Source: JAWKTM01 sp041399085 (lineage in GTDB: Bacteria; Planctomycetota; Planctomycetia; Pirellulales; Pirellulaceae). From it: a stretch of 64,000 nucleotides of DNA. The stretch covers positions 1 through 64,000 of the forward strand of contig JAWKTM010000031.1 of NCBI GenBank assembly GCA_041399085.1, read 5' to 3'. Under the pieces are notes generated by a model, which saw only the letters and a list, made by a program, of their open reading frames with translations, was not told the DNA's origin and did not search any database. Within the stretch, counting starts at the first letter, position 1; each line of letters begins with the position of its first letter. Positions 28,898 to 37,503 of the stretch are shown in pieces. The position numbers and the translations under genes are program-made.

Positions 28898-31800
28898 TTG
28901 GGGATTCCCGCGCGACCTCCGATTGTGATTCGAGATTCCATGTTGGAGACCGCGACGCCCGAGGAGTCGTGTCCCACAACCGATTGCAATCACAACTCCG
29001 CGGCCCAAACAAAGCGTCCCGGAAGCGGCCAGGCGAACGCGCCAGGCACGTCGGTTGTGGAGTTGCACTCCGGCGCGGTTATCGAGATGCATGAGCTTGT
29101 CTCCTACTATTCGCTCGGTCAACAACGCGGCTTGACTTTGTTCTACGACTCTCAGCGGGCCGATCCTCGCCCCATAATCCATTTCGGCGCGGACAATGTT
29201 CTTGCGGATCCCGATCAACGATTGGTCGCGCGCCTGCAATTCGAGCGAGGCGGCACGACGACCGAAGTGCCTGGATTCGCTGGCGGAATGGGATTGCCTG
29301 GCGGCGAGCATTTTTGGGCGATTCCCGACGGCGGCGGAAATCTGCAGGCCGCACTGCAAGGTGATCTGCGCGGGCAGCCATCGGGCGTTTACCGTTACAC
29401 GCTCAGCACCGGAATACTGCGTCTGGACGACGGTCAATTTAGCGGCGCCATGTCGGAAAGCAGCGGCCAAGTCGTTCATGTGAATGCAATCGACAGTCCA
29501 TTCGGATCCGGCTGGCAATTGGCCGGCGTTCAACAACTGGTCGAGAACCCCGACGGGAGTCTTCTATTCTCGGATGGCGACGGAGCCAACTATGTGTTTG
29601 GGGCGCGTCCCACAGCAGGTGAGCCTTATGTCTCGCCGCCCGGCGACTATTCCACATTGGTGAAAAACACGGATGGGTCGTTTACTCGCACAATGACGGA
29701 CCAGACGCTGTACCAGTTCGACGTAGCGGGCCGATTGATATCTATCACCGATCGCAACAACAACACGACTCAGCATGTCTATGAAAACGGCCGATTAACC
29801 AAGATCATCGACCCCGTCGGACTCGAGACCCACTTGTTCTACACCGGCAACCGTGTGTCGGAAATCGTCGATCCCGCCAATCGTTCGACGTTGTTTAACT
29901 ACGACGCGGACGGCAATCTAATATCCATCACCGATCCGGACACCCACAGCCGCGCTTTTGAATACGATGGCGACCATCATCTTATCGCCGAGACAAATAA
30001 ACGAGGATTTCGCGAGCAGACGTTCTACGGCTTTCACGGTCGGGCTGAACGGTCGATCCGCAAAGACGGCACGGAACTGGCCTTCGACCCATTACAAACT
30101 CGCATCTTGTTGCCGCCATCGGTGACTTCCATTCCCGACGCCGCGCCGCAAGCAAGCGTCGTAGCCGACACAAACTCGGCCTACTACCGAGACGCGAATG
30201 GCAATGTCACACGCACCATTTTGGATCAACAAGGACGTGAAGTTTACTCCCAGGACGCCGAGGGGCGTTTACCAACTTTCACCCGCAACGAAAACAACCT
30301 GTTGGGAAGCATCACCGACGCCCGCGGAAACATCACCACGTTCGAGTACGACGAGCGCGGCAATGTGATTCAGTCGACGGACGATATCGTGCGTGGTTCA
30401 AACGGTTCGTCGCTGTTTTCAGGACAAGTGTTCCCGGTCGGCGGCGTGCCCACGAAAATAGCGTACGGCGATGTGAACGGTGACGGTCATATCGACTTGG
30501 TAGCGGTGAGTCGTGAGAATGATAGCGTCTCCCTATTGCCGGGCCGAGGCGATGGAACGTTTGGCGATGCCGTCGTATTGAATATTCGCGACCCCAACAA
30601 TTTGGGCCGAAATCATCGCCCCTTGGATGTTGCGATTGCGGATCTAAATCGCGACGGAAATATGGATCTGGTCGTCGCGAACACCGTTGCTGATACGATC
30701 GGCGTGGCGTTTGGAAACGGAGACTTCTCGTTCCAACCAATTCAAGTTTACGATTCCGACTTCTCACCCGTTCAAGTTGCCATTGGTGATCTGAACGGCG
30801 ATTTATTCCCCGACATAGTCTCGGCGAACGATGTGGGCGGTGGCCGCATTCTCATCAACAGCGGCGATGGCACATTTACCGAAGGGACGCAACTGGGCCT
30901 GACGTTTGGACATGAAGCCGTGTTCGTGGGCGACCTCAACCGTGACGGCGTGCTGGATATCGTCGCTGATGCGTTTGGCGGAGCAGCCGTTGCGATCGGC
31001 AACGGGGACGGGACCTTTCAAGCATTCCAGTCATTCGCGATTCCCACCGGCGATCTCGCGGGAAGTACGTTGGCGGATATTGACCGCGATACCACTCTTG
31101 ACCTGATTGTACCTGGGAGCAACGAAATCTCCGTATTTCCAGGCTTAGGGGATGGAACGTTCGCCGCACCGAGATCGATGCCTACTAGTGAGATTGCTGG
31201 CCATGTCGTCGCCGCGGACCTGAACGGCGACAGTTGGCTGGATGTGGTGGCTGGATCTCGATCCTTGTTCAGCGACCGTATGGCCCTGGTTCTGATCAAC
31301 GACCAGAATGGAAATCTTGTGCAGTCGTCAACATTTGAGGTATGGGGCAGTCAACTAACACTGGTGTCCGAAGACTTTAATGAAGACAGTGTCGCTGACA
31401 TTGCCGCGGTTTCCTTCGCAAATGACGAAGCTTCGGTCGCCGTGTATATCAATCCATCCGGCGGTGCGTTCGAGACGGCCAGCACCACCGTGGTGGACGG
31501 CGATATTTCAGGCATCGATAACATCGAAAGCGCTGACTTGAACGGCGACTTGTTACCGGATCTAGTTCTGGGCGGAACGAATCTCTCGATCGTACTGGGT
31601 ACCGGCGGCGATTTCGGTCCAGTCGTGGAAACGATCGATTCGGGGACCGTGTATCGGTTGCGTCTCGGCGATCTGGATAACAACGGAACGACCGACATCG
31701 TGGCCCTGATGTCGTCGCGCGATACGATTGTGGTAGCTTTCGGAAATGGCGATGGCACGTTTGCGACGCCATTGGAGATTGCCGTGCCCGCCACGCGTCG

Positions 31801-34045
31801 CGACTTGGAACTGGCGGACCTCGATCATGATAACGATCTCGATATCATTGTCGGCGGAGGCTTAACATTGACGCCTGGTGATGACCACATTGCCATTATT
31901 GTCAACAACGGCGACGGAGCATTTGAACCTACGTTGAATGTGGCGATGGCGCTTCCCGCCGAGGACATCATGGTGGGACACTTCGATGCCGACGACGACT
32001 TGGATATCGTCGCGGCTCATGGGTTTGGCCAAAATGAGATCACCTTTTTAGCCGGCAATGGTGACGGAACTTTTGCGACCGGTGTTATGTCGGACGGTGT
32101 GCTGCACGCCGAGTTCGCTGTTGCGGCGGACTACAACGATGACGGGGTGATGGATGTTGTCGTCGCGACGGTGTTCGGCGATGGTCACTTGTCGCTTCTG
32201 TTGGCAAATGGTGACGGAACCTTTCAAGCGCCCGTGATTTTGGCGACCGACCCAATCGACAACATGCAAGCGCTTAAATCCGCGGATGTCGACGTTGATG
32301 GGAATCCCGATGTACTGATCCTGGGCGACGATTCCTTTTCGGTGCTTTCGAGCAACGGCGACGGCACGTTCGCCGAACCACAATCGTTTGGACTTCCCGA
32401 AAGGAGTCGTGCGTTCGGGGTGGTTGAGAGCCGCAATGCTGGGACTTTCGATGTGGTAGTGGCCGACCGGGATTTGCACTTGTTGCGAAACCGGTCGTCT
32501 GTCAATGGACCGCCCGCCGAGCCGCTGCGCTCTCAGTTCGACCCGCTGTTCAATGTGCCCGCGGCGATCGTCGACGAACTGGGACGGCAAACGCTGTTCG
32601 AGATTGATCCAGCGAACGGCAATACTTTGACAACGACGCGTGTTGTGGGGGAACTGGATACGTTAAGTGGTGAGACGGATGATGTCTCTTGGCAGTACAC
32701 ATACACAACCGTGGGGCTTATCGACACAGTCATCGATCCGTTGGGGCGATTGACGGACTACGACTATGACACCAACGGTCGCTTGACGCGAATTACCTTC
32801 GCGGTTGGTACGGTGGATCAGGCGTTTGTCGAGTTCGAGTACGATGCGGCGGGTAATCAAACCGCTCGGATCGACGAGAATGGAAATCGTACCGAATATG
32901 AGTACGACTCGCTCAATCGACTTGTGAAGGTCACCGAATCCGATCCGGACGGGAGTGGGCCGCTCACGGCGGCGGTTAGTCGTTTTGTGTTCGACGAAAA
33001 CGGCAATGTGGTCGAGACGAATGACGCGAAGGATAACGTAATCCGACGCGAATTTGATTTACTAGATCGGCCATTGCGTGTTGAGGACTCACATTTCCAG
33101 ACAACTCTGTTTGAATATGACCCACAGGGGAATCTGCTGCGAGTCACCGATCCGTTGGGTCACACGGTCACAAGCCGATATGACGCGCGCAACCGCGTGA
33201 TTCAGGCGAAGGATTCCGCCGATGGAATAACACGGTTCTTCTACGATCCCGATGATAACTTGGCGCAGGTTACGGATGCCAACGACAACACAACACGTTT
33301 CGTCTACGACGCACGCAGTCGTTTGATTCGCGAAGACAACCCGTTGGGTGAATCCAAGCGGTATTCGTTTGACGCCGCCGACAACCTGTTTCAGATGACC
33401 GACCGCAATGGCCGCACGACAGACTTCGTGTACGACGATCTGGACCGCGTAGTTGCCGAGATGTGGAAGGACGCTGACGGAAATCTTAGCAACACGATCG
33501 ACTATGCCTACGATCGGGCCAGCAATTTGGTGTCGGCTGTCGATAGTGTAAGTAGTCTGACGTTGTCTTATGATAGTCGTGATCGGGTTAAGACGGTCAC
33601 TAGTGCAGGCACAATTGCAAATGCTGGTCTACCGACGGTCATGTTGGATTACGGCTACGACGGGGTTGGGAATCGGGGGAGCGTGACCGAGACGATCGAC
33701 GGCAACCTGGGATCAACGACCAGTTACGCCTACGACGGGCGGAATCGGATGACGATGGTGCAGCAATCGGGCGGCGGCAGCGAGAAGCTCGTCGACTTGG
33801 CCTACAACCAACTCGGTCAGTTCGACCAACTCACACGGTATTCGGACGCGGCTCGAACCGGGTTGGTGTCACGCTCCGACTATCAGTACGACGCTCTGAA
33901 TCGGTTGACCGAGTTGGATCATCGAGACGCCACCGATGCCGTGTTGGCTTTTACGACTTTACCTACGACGAAGGCAGTCGAATCACACAAGTTGCTGATA
34001 GTGATGGCATCACACAATTTGCCTACGATGATCGCGATCAGTTGA
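28898..34045 (+). CDS. RHS/YD-repeat protein with internal FG-GAP block (middle part of the giant fusion)
   Basis: This is the continuation of the peroxidase gene. The RHS N-region begins at VVELHSGAVIEMHELVSY and continues with LFYDSQRADPRPIIHFG. YD repeats follow (FNYDADGNLISITDPD, EYDGDHHLIAETN). From about 30430 to 32490 an FG-GAP/VCBS block of about ten repeats interrupts them (DVNGDGHIDLVAVS, DLNRDGNMDLVVAN, DYNDDGVMDVVVAT), after which YD repeats resume (FEYDAAGNQTARIDENGNRT, EYDSLNRLVKVTE). RHS repeats form a hollow beta-barrel shell around a C-terminal toxin or effector. The first codons (MGIPARPPIV) are not a true start: the upstream frame encodes the expected linker. The frame breaks near 33955, where one T appears to be missing from TTTT, and the conserved sequence continues in the +1 frame. 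Confidence 0.85.
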   Translation: MGIPARPPIVIRDSMLETATPEESCPTTDCNHNSAAQTKRPGSGQANAPGTSVVELHSGAVIEMHELVSYYSLGQQRGLTLFYDSQRADPRPIIHFGADNVLADPDQRLVARLQFERGGTTTEVPGFAGGMGLPGGEHFWAIPDGGGNLQAALQGDLRGQPSGVYRYTLSTGILRLDDGQFSGAMSESSGQVVHVNAIDSPFGSGWQLAGVQQLVENPDGSLLFSDGDGANYVFGARPTAGEPYVSPPGDYSTLVKNTDGSFTRTMTDQTLYQFDVAGRLISITDRNNNTTQHVYENGRLTKIIDPVGLETHLFYTGNRVSEIVDPANRSTLFNYDADGNLISITDPDTHSRAFEYDGDHHLIAETNKRGFREQTFYGFHGRAERSIRKDGTELAFDPLQTRILLPPSVTSIPDAAPQASVVADTNSAYYRDANGNVTRTILDQQGREVYSQDAEGRLPTFTRNENNLLGSITDARGNITTFEYDERGNVIQSTDDIVRGSNGSSLFSGQVFPVGGVPTKIAYGDVNGDGHIDLVAVSRENDSVSLLPGRGDGTFGDAVVLNIRDPNNLGRNHRPLDVAIADLNRDGNMDLVVANTVADTIGVAFGNGDFSFQPIQVYDSDFSPVQVAIGDLNGDLFPDIVSANDVGGGRILINSGDGTFTEGTQLGLTFGHEAVFVGDLNRDGVLDIVADAFGGAAVAIGNGDGTFQAFQSFAIPTGDLAGSTLADIDRDTTLDLIVPGSNEISVFPGLGDGTFAAPRSMPTSEIAGHVVAADLNGDSWLDVVAGSRSLFSDRMALVLINDQNGNLVQSSTFEVWGSQLTLVSEDFNEDSVADIAAVSFANDEASVAVYINPSGGAFETASTTVVDGDISGIDNIESADLNGDLLPDLVLGGTNLSIVLGTGGDFGPVVETIDSGTVYRLRLGDLDNNGTTDIVALMSSRDTIVVAFGNGDGTFATPLEIAVPATRRDLELADLDHDNDLDIIVGGGLTLTPGDDHIAIIVNNGDGAFEPTLNVAMALPAEDIMVGHFDADDDLDIVAAHGFGQNEITFLAGNGDGTFATGVMSDGVLHAEFAVAADYNDDGVMDVVVATVFGDGHLSLLLANGDGTFQAPVILATDPIDNMQALKSADVDVDGNPDVLILGDDSFSVLSSNGDGTFAEPQSFGLPERSRAFGVVESRNAGTFDVVVADRDLHLLRNRSSVNGPPAEPLRSQFDPLFNVPAAIVDELGRQTLFEIDPANGNTLTTTRVVGELDTLSGETDDVSWQYTYTTVGLIDTVIDPLGRLTDYDYDTNGRLTRITFAVGTVDQAFVEFEYDAAGNQTARIDENGNRTEYEYDSLNRLVKVTESDPDGSGPLTAAVSRFVFDENGNVVETNDAKDNVIRREFDLLDRPLRVEDSHFQTTLFEYDPQGNLLRVTDPLGHTVTSRYDARNRVIQAKDSADGITRFFYDPDDNLAQVTDANDNTTRFVYDARSRLIREDNPLGESKRYSFDAADNLFQMTDRNGRTTDFVYDDLDRVVAEMWKDADGNLSNTIDYAYDRASNLVSAVDSVSSLTLSYDSRDRVKTVTSAGTIANAGLPTVMLDYGYDGVGNRGSVTETIDGNLGSTTSYAYDGRNRMTMVQQSGGGSEKLVDLAYNQLGQFDQLTRYSDAARTGLVSRSDYQYDALNRLTELDHRDATDAVLAFTTLPTTKAVESHKLLIVMASHNLPTMIAIS

Positions 34046-34195
34046 CGAGGCGCGGATCGCGATTCTAGTGACTCGCGGGGAGATGAGCTCTATCAGTATG
34101 ACGCCAACGGCAATCGTCTGCAATCGCATCGCCACGACACCGACTATGTTACCGGCGAAGGGAATCGGTTTCTGTCGGATGGCCGGTTCGACTAT

Positions 34196-35284
34196 GTGTA
34201 TGACGGGGAAGGAAACGTCGTCGAACGCAAGGATCGAGCGTCTAATGACACTCGTGAATTGGTTTATGATCATCGCAATCGGTTGACACGAATCACGGAG
34301 CGATCGGCAGAAGGTGTAATCGCGCTTGACGTGCGTTACACGTATGACGCTCTCGACCGTCGCATTGCGAAGACTGTGGATGATGACGGCGAGGGAAGCG
34401 GTGTCGAACGCACGACATACTTTGTTTACGACGGCGTTCAAGTGTTGTTGGAGTTTGAAGACGTTGATGGATCGGGTACTGTTCAACAGCCCGAGCTGAC
34501 TCGCCGGTACCTATATGGCCCCGAGATCGATCAGGTGCTCGCGCAGGAACTGGTTCAAGCGGGCGAAACTCAGTGGCTGCTTGCCGATCATTTGGGTTCG
34601 ATTCGGGACGTTGTTGACGATGGCGGTCAGTTGGTCAATCACATTCAGTACGACTCCTTCGGCAATGTATTGAGCCAGTCGGACTCGGCGAATAGTTCGC
34701 GCTTTCTCTATACGGGTCGCGAGTTCGACAGCGAGAGCGAGTTGTATTACTACCGGGCTCGTTACTATGACGCCAACATCGGGCGCTTCATTAGCGAAGA
34801 CCCATTGGGGTTTGGAGGTGGGCACATCAACGTGTTCAGCTATGTTGGGAATTTGCCGGTCCTGTATACCGACCCGTTGGGGCTCAAGAAGAAGAAGCTT
34901 AGCAAGGATGAGTACTGGCGGTCGGTGAAGATCGGCGCGCTGTCCGCGATTCGGCAGAGCGAATGGATCAATCCGGTGGGACCAGAAGATTTGATTGTTC
35001 TGCCGGTTAAGTATGATTTGTTGTTCAGTGTTGGATTTGATCTGTTTACGCACGTGATCGGGCCCAATTTACGCCAGGGCTCGAATCCGGCAGGGCCGTC
35101 GCTGATTTTGCTCGGTCCGATGAAAAGACTTGATTTGACCGCCAAGCCGGGTCCGTTTATTCATCCCCAGTTCGACCCGGCCAACGCGATAAGCGATGAA
35201 TGCAGGCGTCAGAAGACCAATGAGATTCTGCGTCTGAAGGGAATCACGCCGCCTGGGGAAACTCCGCCGCAGCTTCGCCCCTAG
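34196..35284 (+). CDS. RHS core end and variable C-terminal tip (last part of the giant fusion)
   Basis: The RHS sequence continues after a second frame change near 34060. The stretch upstream of MYDGEGNVVERKD in this frame (ELYQYDANGNRLQSHRHD) is also RHS, so 34196 is not the biological start. The core ends with the RHS-associated hallmark: YYYRARYYDANIGRFISEDP, then GFGGGHINVFSYVGNLPVLY and TDPLGL. After it comes a tip of about 130 residues beginning KKKKLSKDEYWRSVKIG, with no homology that I can name. In RHS systems the core is usually followed by a polymorphic toxin or enzyme domain, released inside the shell. The DPxGxxG self-cleavage site is reduced to DPLGL. No immunity-like small gene follows; the next gene is a glycosyltransferase 282 bases on. 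Confidence 0.82.
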   Translation: MYDGEGNVVERKDRASNDTRELVYDHRNRLTRITERSAEGVIALDVRYTYDALDRRIAKTVDDDGEGSGVERTTYFVYDGVQVLLEFEDVDGSGTVQQPELTRRYLYGPEIDQVLAQELVQAGETQWLLADHLGSIRDVVDDGGQLVNHIQYDSFGNVLSQSDSANSSRFLYTGREFDSESELYYYRARYYDANIGRFISEDPLGFGGGHINVFSYVGNLPVLYTDPLGLKKKKLSKDEYWRSVKIGALSAIRQSEWINPVGPEDLIVLPVKYDLLFSVGFDLFTHVIGPNLRQGSNPAGPSLILLGPMKRLDLTAKPGPFIHPQFDPANAISDECRRQKTNEILRLKGITPPGETPPQLRP

Positions 35285-35566
35285 CCCAAAATGTGAGCTG
35301 CCCACTGAATTCCTGTGGACGGCTAGAACGCGGCTGCAACGCGTTTCGTTTTCTCAACACATGTGGGATTTTGGCAACGGCAATGTGGGTGAGCCGTTGT
35401 TTGCGTGTATCTTAATGGCGCTCACAACTCGCGGCGTCATCGTGATTTAGGATCGCTGTTCGCGGACGATCGTCGGGCCGCCGCGAACGTCGGTATCGGC
35501 TTTGCGAATCGTGTTAGTCGCTGGAATCCGGCTTGAATTCCATACGCTTCGGAGGCGACTGTCACC

Positions 35567-36697
35567 ATGATGAAACCGATTCGTGTGCTCCACGTGATTA
35601 ATGGCGAACACTATTCGGGAGCCGAACGCGTCCAGGACCTACTGGCTCAGCGGTTGCCGGATCATGGGATCGAGGTTGCGTTTGCATGCGTCAAGCCGGC
35701 CCGCTTCCCACGGATGCGGCGGTCGAAAGAGACGCCGCTGTATGACTTGCCGATGAGACATCGGTTCGATCTGCTGGTGCCGTGGCGACTGGCTCGGTTG
35801 ATACGCCGCGAGGGCTTCCATCTAATCCACGCTCACACACCACGATCGGCCTTGGTTGGGCGAGTGGCCGCGTCGATGACCGGAGTTCCGTTTGTCTATC
35901 ACGTTCACAGCCCGACGTCGCGAGACAGCACGCGCGGGTGGCGGAACCGTTTGAATCAGCGACTGGAGCGACGTTGTCTGCAAGGCGCGGATCGGCTGAT
36001 CACCGTCTCACACAGTCTGGCTCGTCACATGCAAAGTCTTGGTTTTGATGGGGGCACACTGGTCACCGTGCCGAATGGCGTGCCGTGTGTCGAGCGGCCG
36101 GAGCGTCCGGCGCCGAGCGGTGTGTGGCGGATTGGAACCGTGGCTTTGTTTCGTCCGCGCAAGGGGCTTGAGACGTTGGTCGAAGCCCTGTCGTTGCTGC
36201 AAGCTCGTGGTCTGCCGGTGGAGTTGCGGGCGGTAGGACCGTTCGAGACACCGGAGTACGAGCGGTCGGTGAAGAATCTTGCCGCGCGGCTGGGCGTGGA
36301 TTCGCTGATTCGGTGGTCGGGATTCACGTGCGATGTGAATCGCGAGCTGAATCAGATGGATATGTTCGCGTTGCCCAGCTTGTTTGGCGAAGGTCTGCCA
36401 ATGGTGATTCTCGAAGCGATGACCGCTGGCGTGCCGGTCGTGGCCACCGATGTGGAAGGAATCCCCGAAGCGATCCGCGACGGGATCGACGGTGTGATCG
36501 TGCGCGCGGGCAATGCGTCGTCGCTGGCGAACGGTCTGGCACGCGTGATCGAAGGCAAACTGGATTGGCAGGCACTTCGCAACAGCGCGATCGCTCGCCA
36601 CGCCGGCCGTTTCTCGGACCACGCGATGGCCGCTGGCGTTGCCGACGTGTATCTGCAAACGCTTGGCGAACCGGCCTTAGCGATGGAATTGGCCTGA
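35567..36697 (+). CDS. GT4-family (GT-B) glycosyltransferase
   Basis: This 376-residue cytoplasmic or membrane-associated transferase moves a sugar from a nucleotide donor to a glycan or lipid acceptor. The N-terminal Rossmann half has VLHVINGEHYSGAERVQDLL and HLIHAHTPRSALVGR, the domain-linking helix with QGADRLITVSHSL, and the typical VTVPNGVP. The C-terminal donor-binding half has WRIGTVALFRPRKGLETLVEAL and the EX7E motif in ALPSLFGEGLPMVILEAMTAGVPVVATDVEG. The start is MMKPIRVLHV. The region just upstream contains GGAGGCGACTGTCACC as a ribosome binding site. There are no neighbouring polysaccharide genes, so the acceptor cannot be guessed. The gene is followed by the 37-kb repeat array. 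Confidence 0.92.
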   Translation: MMKPIRVLHVINGEHYSGAERVQDLLAQRLPDHGIEVAFACVKPARFPRMRRSKETPLYDLPMRHRFDLLVPWRLARLIRREGFHLIHAHTPRSALVGRVAASMTGVPFVYHVHSPTSRDSTRGWRNRLNQRLERRCLQGADRLITVSHSLARHMQSLGFDGGTLVTVPNGVPCVERPERPAPSGVWRIGTVALFRPRKGLETLVEALSLLQARGLPVELRAVGPFETPEYERSVKNLAARLGVDSLIRWSGFTCDVNRELNQMDMFALPSLFGEGLPMVILEAMTAGVPVVATDVEGIPEAIRDGIDGVIVRAGNASSLANGLARVIEGKLDWQALRNSAIARHAGRFSDHAMAAGVADVYLQTLGEPALAMELA

Positions 36698-36781
36698 GGC
36701 GTGAGCGGATTTGCCGTGACGGGCCATTGCGGCAAGTTGGCGTCTTTCACCCGGCGCACGCGCTGTAGTGCCCTGGCCGGA

Positions 36782-37200
36782 GCAACTTAAGCGCGCCCCG
36801 AAGCGTGTTAAGCTCGCCCCGAAGCGTGTTAAGCGCGCCCCGGAGTGACTTAAGCGCGCCTCGGCGTGACTTAAGCGCGCGAAGCCGCGTCTTAAGCAGC
36901 GTAAGGCGCTCCGTCGGACACTTAAGGCGCGCTCCGTCGGACACTTAAGACGCTCCGTCGGACACTTAAGACGCTCCGTCGGACACTTAAGACGCTCCGT
37001 CGGACACTTAAGACGCTCCGTCGGACGCCTAGACGCTCCGTCGGACATAAGGCGCTCCGTCAGGCACTTAAAGGCGCTCCGTCAGGCACTTAGACGGCTT
37101 CGTCGGGCATCTTAAGACGGTTCGTCGGGATCTTAAGACGGTTCGTCGGGATCTTAAGACGGTTCGTCGGGATCTTAAGACGGTTCGTCGGGATCTTATG
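36782..37200. repeat. Tandem array of 21-bp units in three sub-families
   Basis: The array has about twenty units with a 21-bp period and few gaps. The left block carries GCGCGCCCCGAAGCGTGTTA, the middle CTCCGTCGGACACTTAAGA, and the right GGTTCGTCGGGATCTTAAGA. TTAA near the unit boundary, often as CTTAAG, is kept in all three while the rest changes block by block. Several middle and right units are exact copies. Open frames through it encode seven-residue repeats such as CPTERLK and RSRRTVL, an effect of the 21-base period. It separates the glycosyltransferase from the kinase gene and makes most of an 800-base stretch without a gene. Confidence 0.9.
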
Positions 37201-37503
37201 TAGATCCATCGGGTGATTTTCGTGACTCCCGGTCGGTTTTCGTTGCCCCCTCTACGGCTGATGCGCCGCCACGCCGCGTAACGATCGTGGGAATCGTGGC
37301 GACTTAACTTTGTCAGACCGATCGGCTGGTTGACGGACGAGAACGCCTTCGCGCTGAGGCTTCGGGACACAGGCTGGCAACCGGCCGATTTTTCGTGCGT
37401 TGCAGCGGCCGATAGCGTCGAATACGATGGATCGAACGGAACAATTTGGGGGGCGACATTCGGCTTGTCGCCGCACCATCAGAGGCGTTGGAGCACCCCA
37501 CTC
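37201..37503. other. Region upstream of the kinase gene
   Basis: About 300 bases after the repeat array. The kinase frame stays open upstream to about 37330, but that extension (MTDENAFALRLRD) has no similarity to known kinase N-termini. The region is probably an untranslated leader and promoter. No hairpin terminator was found. Confidence 0.4.

Noticed and set aside
28716..28928. A separate small protein between peroxidase and RHS
   Set aside because: It is the conserved linker of the giant fusion read in a third frame.
36782..37200. CRISPR array
   Set aside because: Units abut each other with no unique spacers, there are no cas genes, and the 21-bp period is too short for a repeat-spacer unit.
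36677..37370. Minus-strand repeat proteins over the 37-kb array
   Set aside because: The same period artefact; CPTERLK-type repeats with no ribosome binding site and overlap with the glycosyltransferase end.
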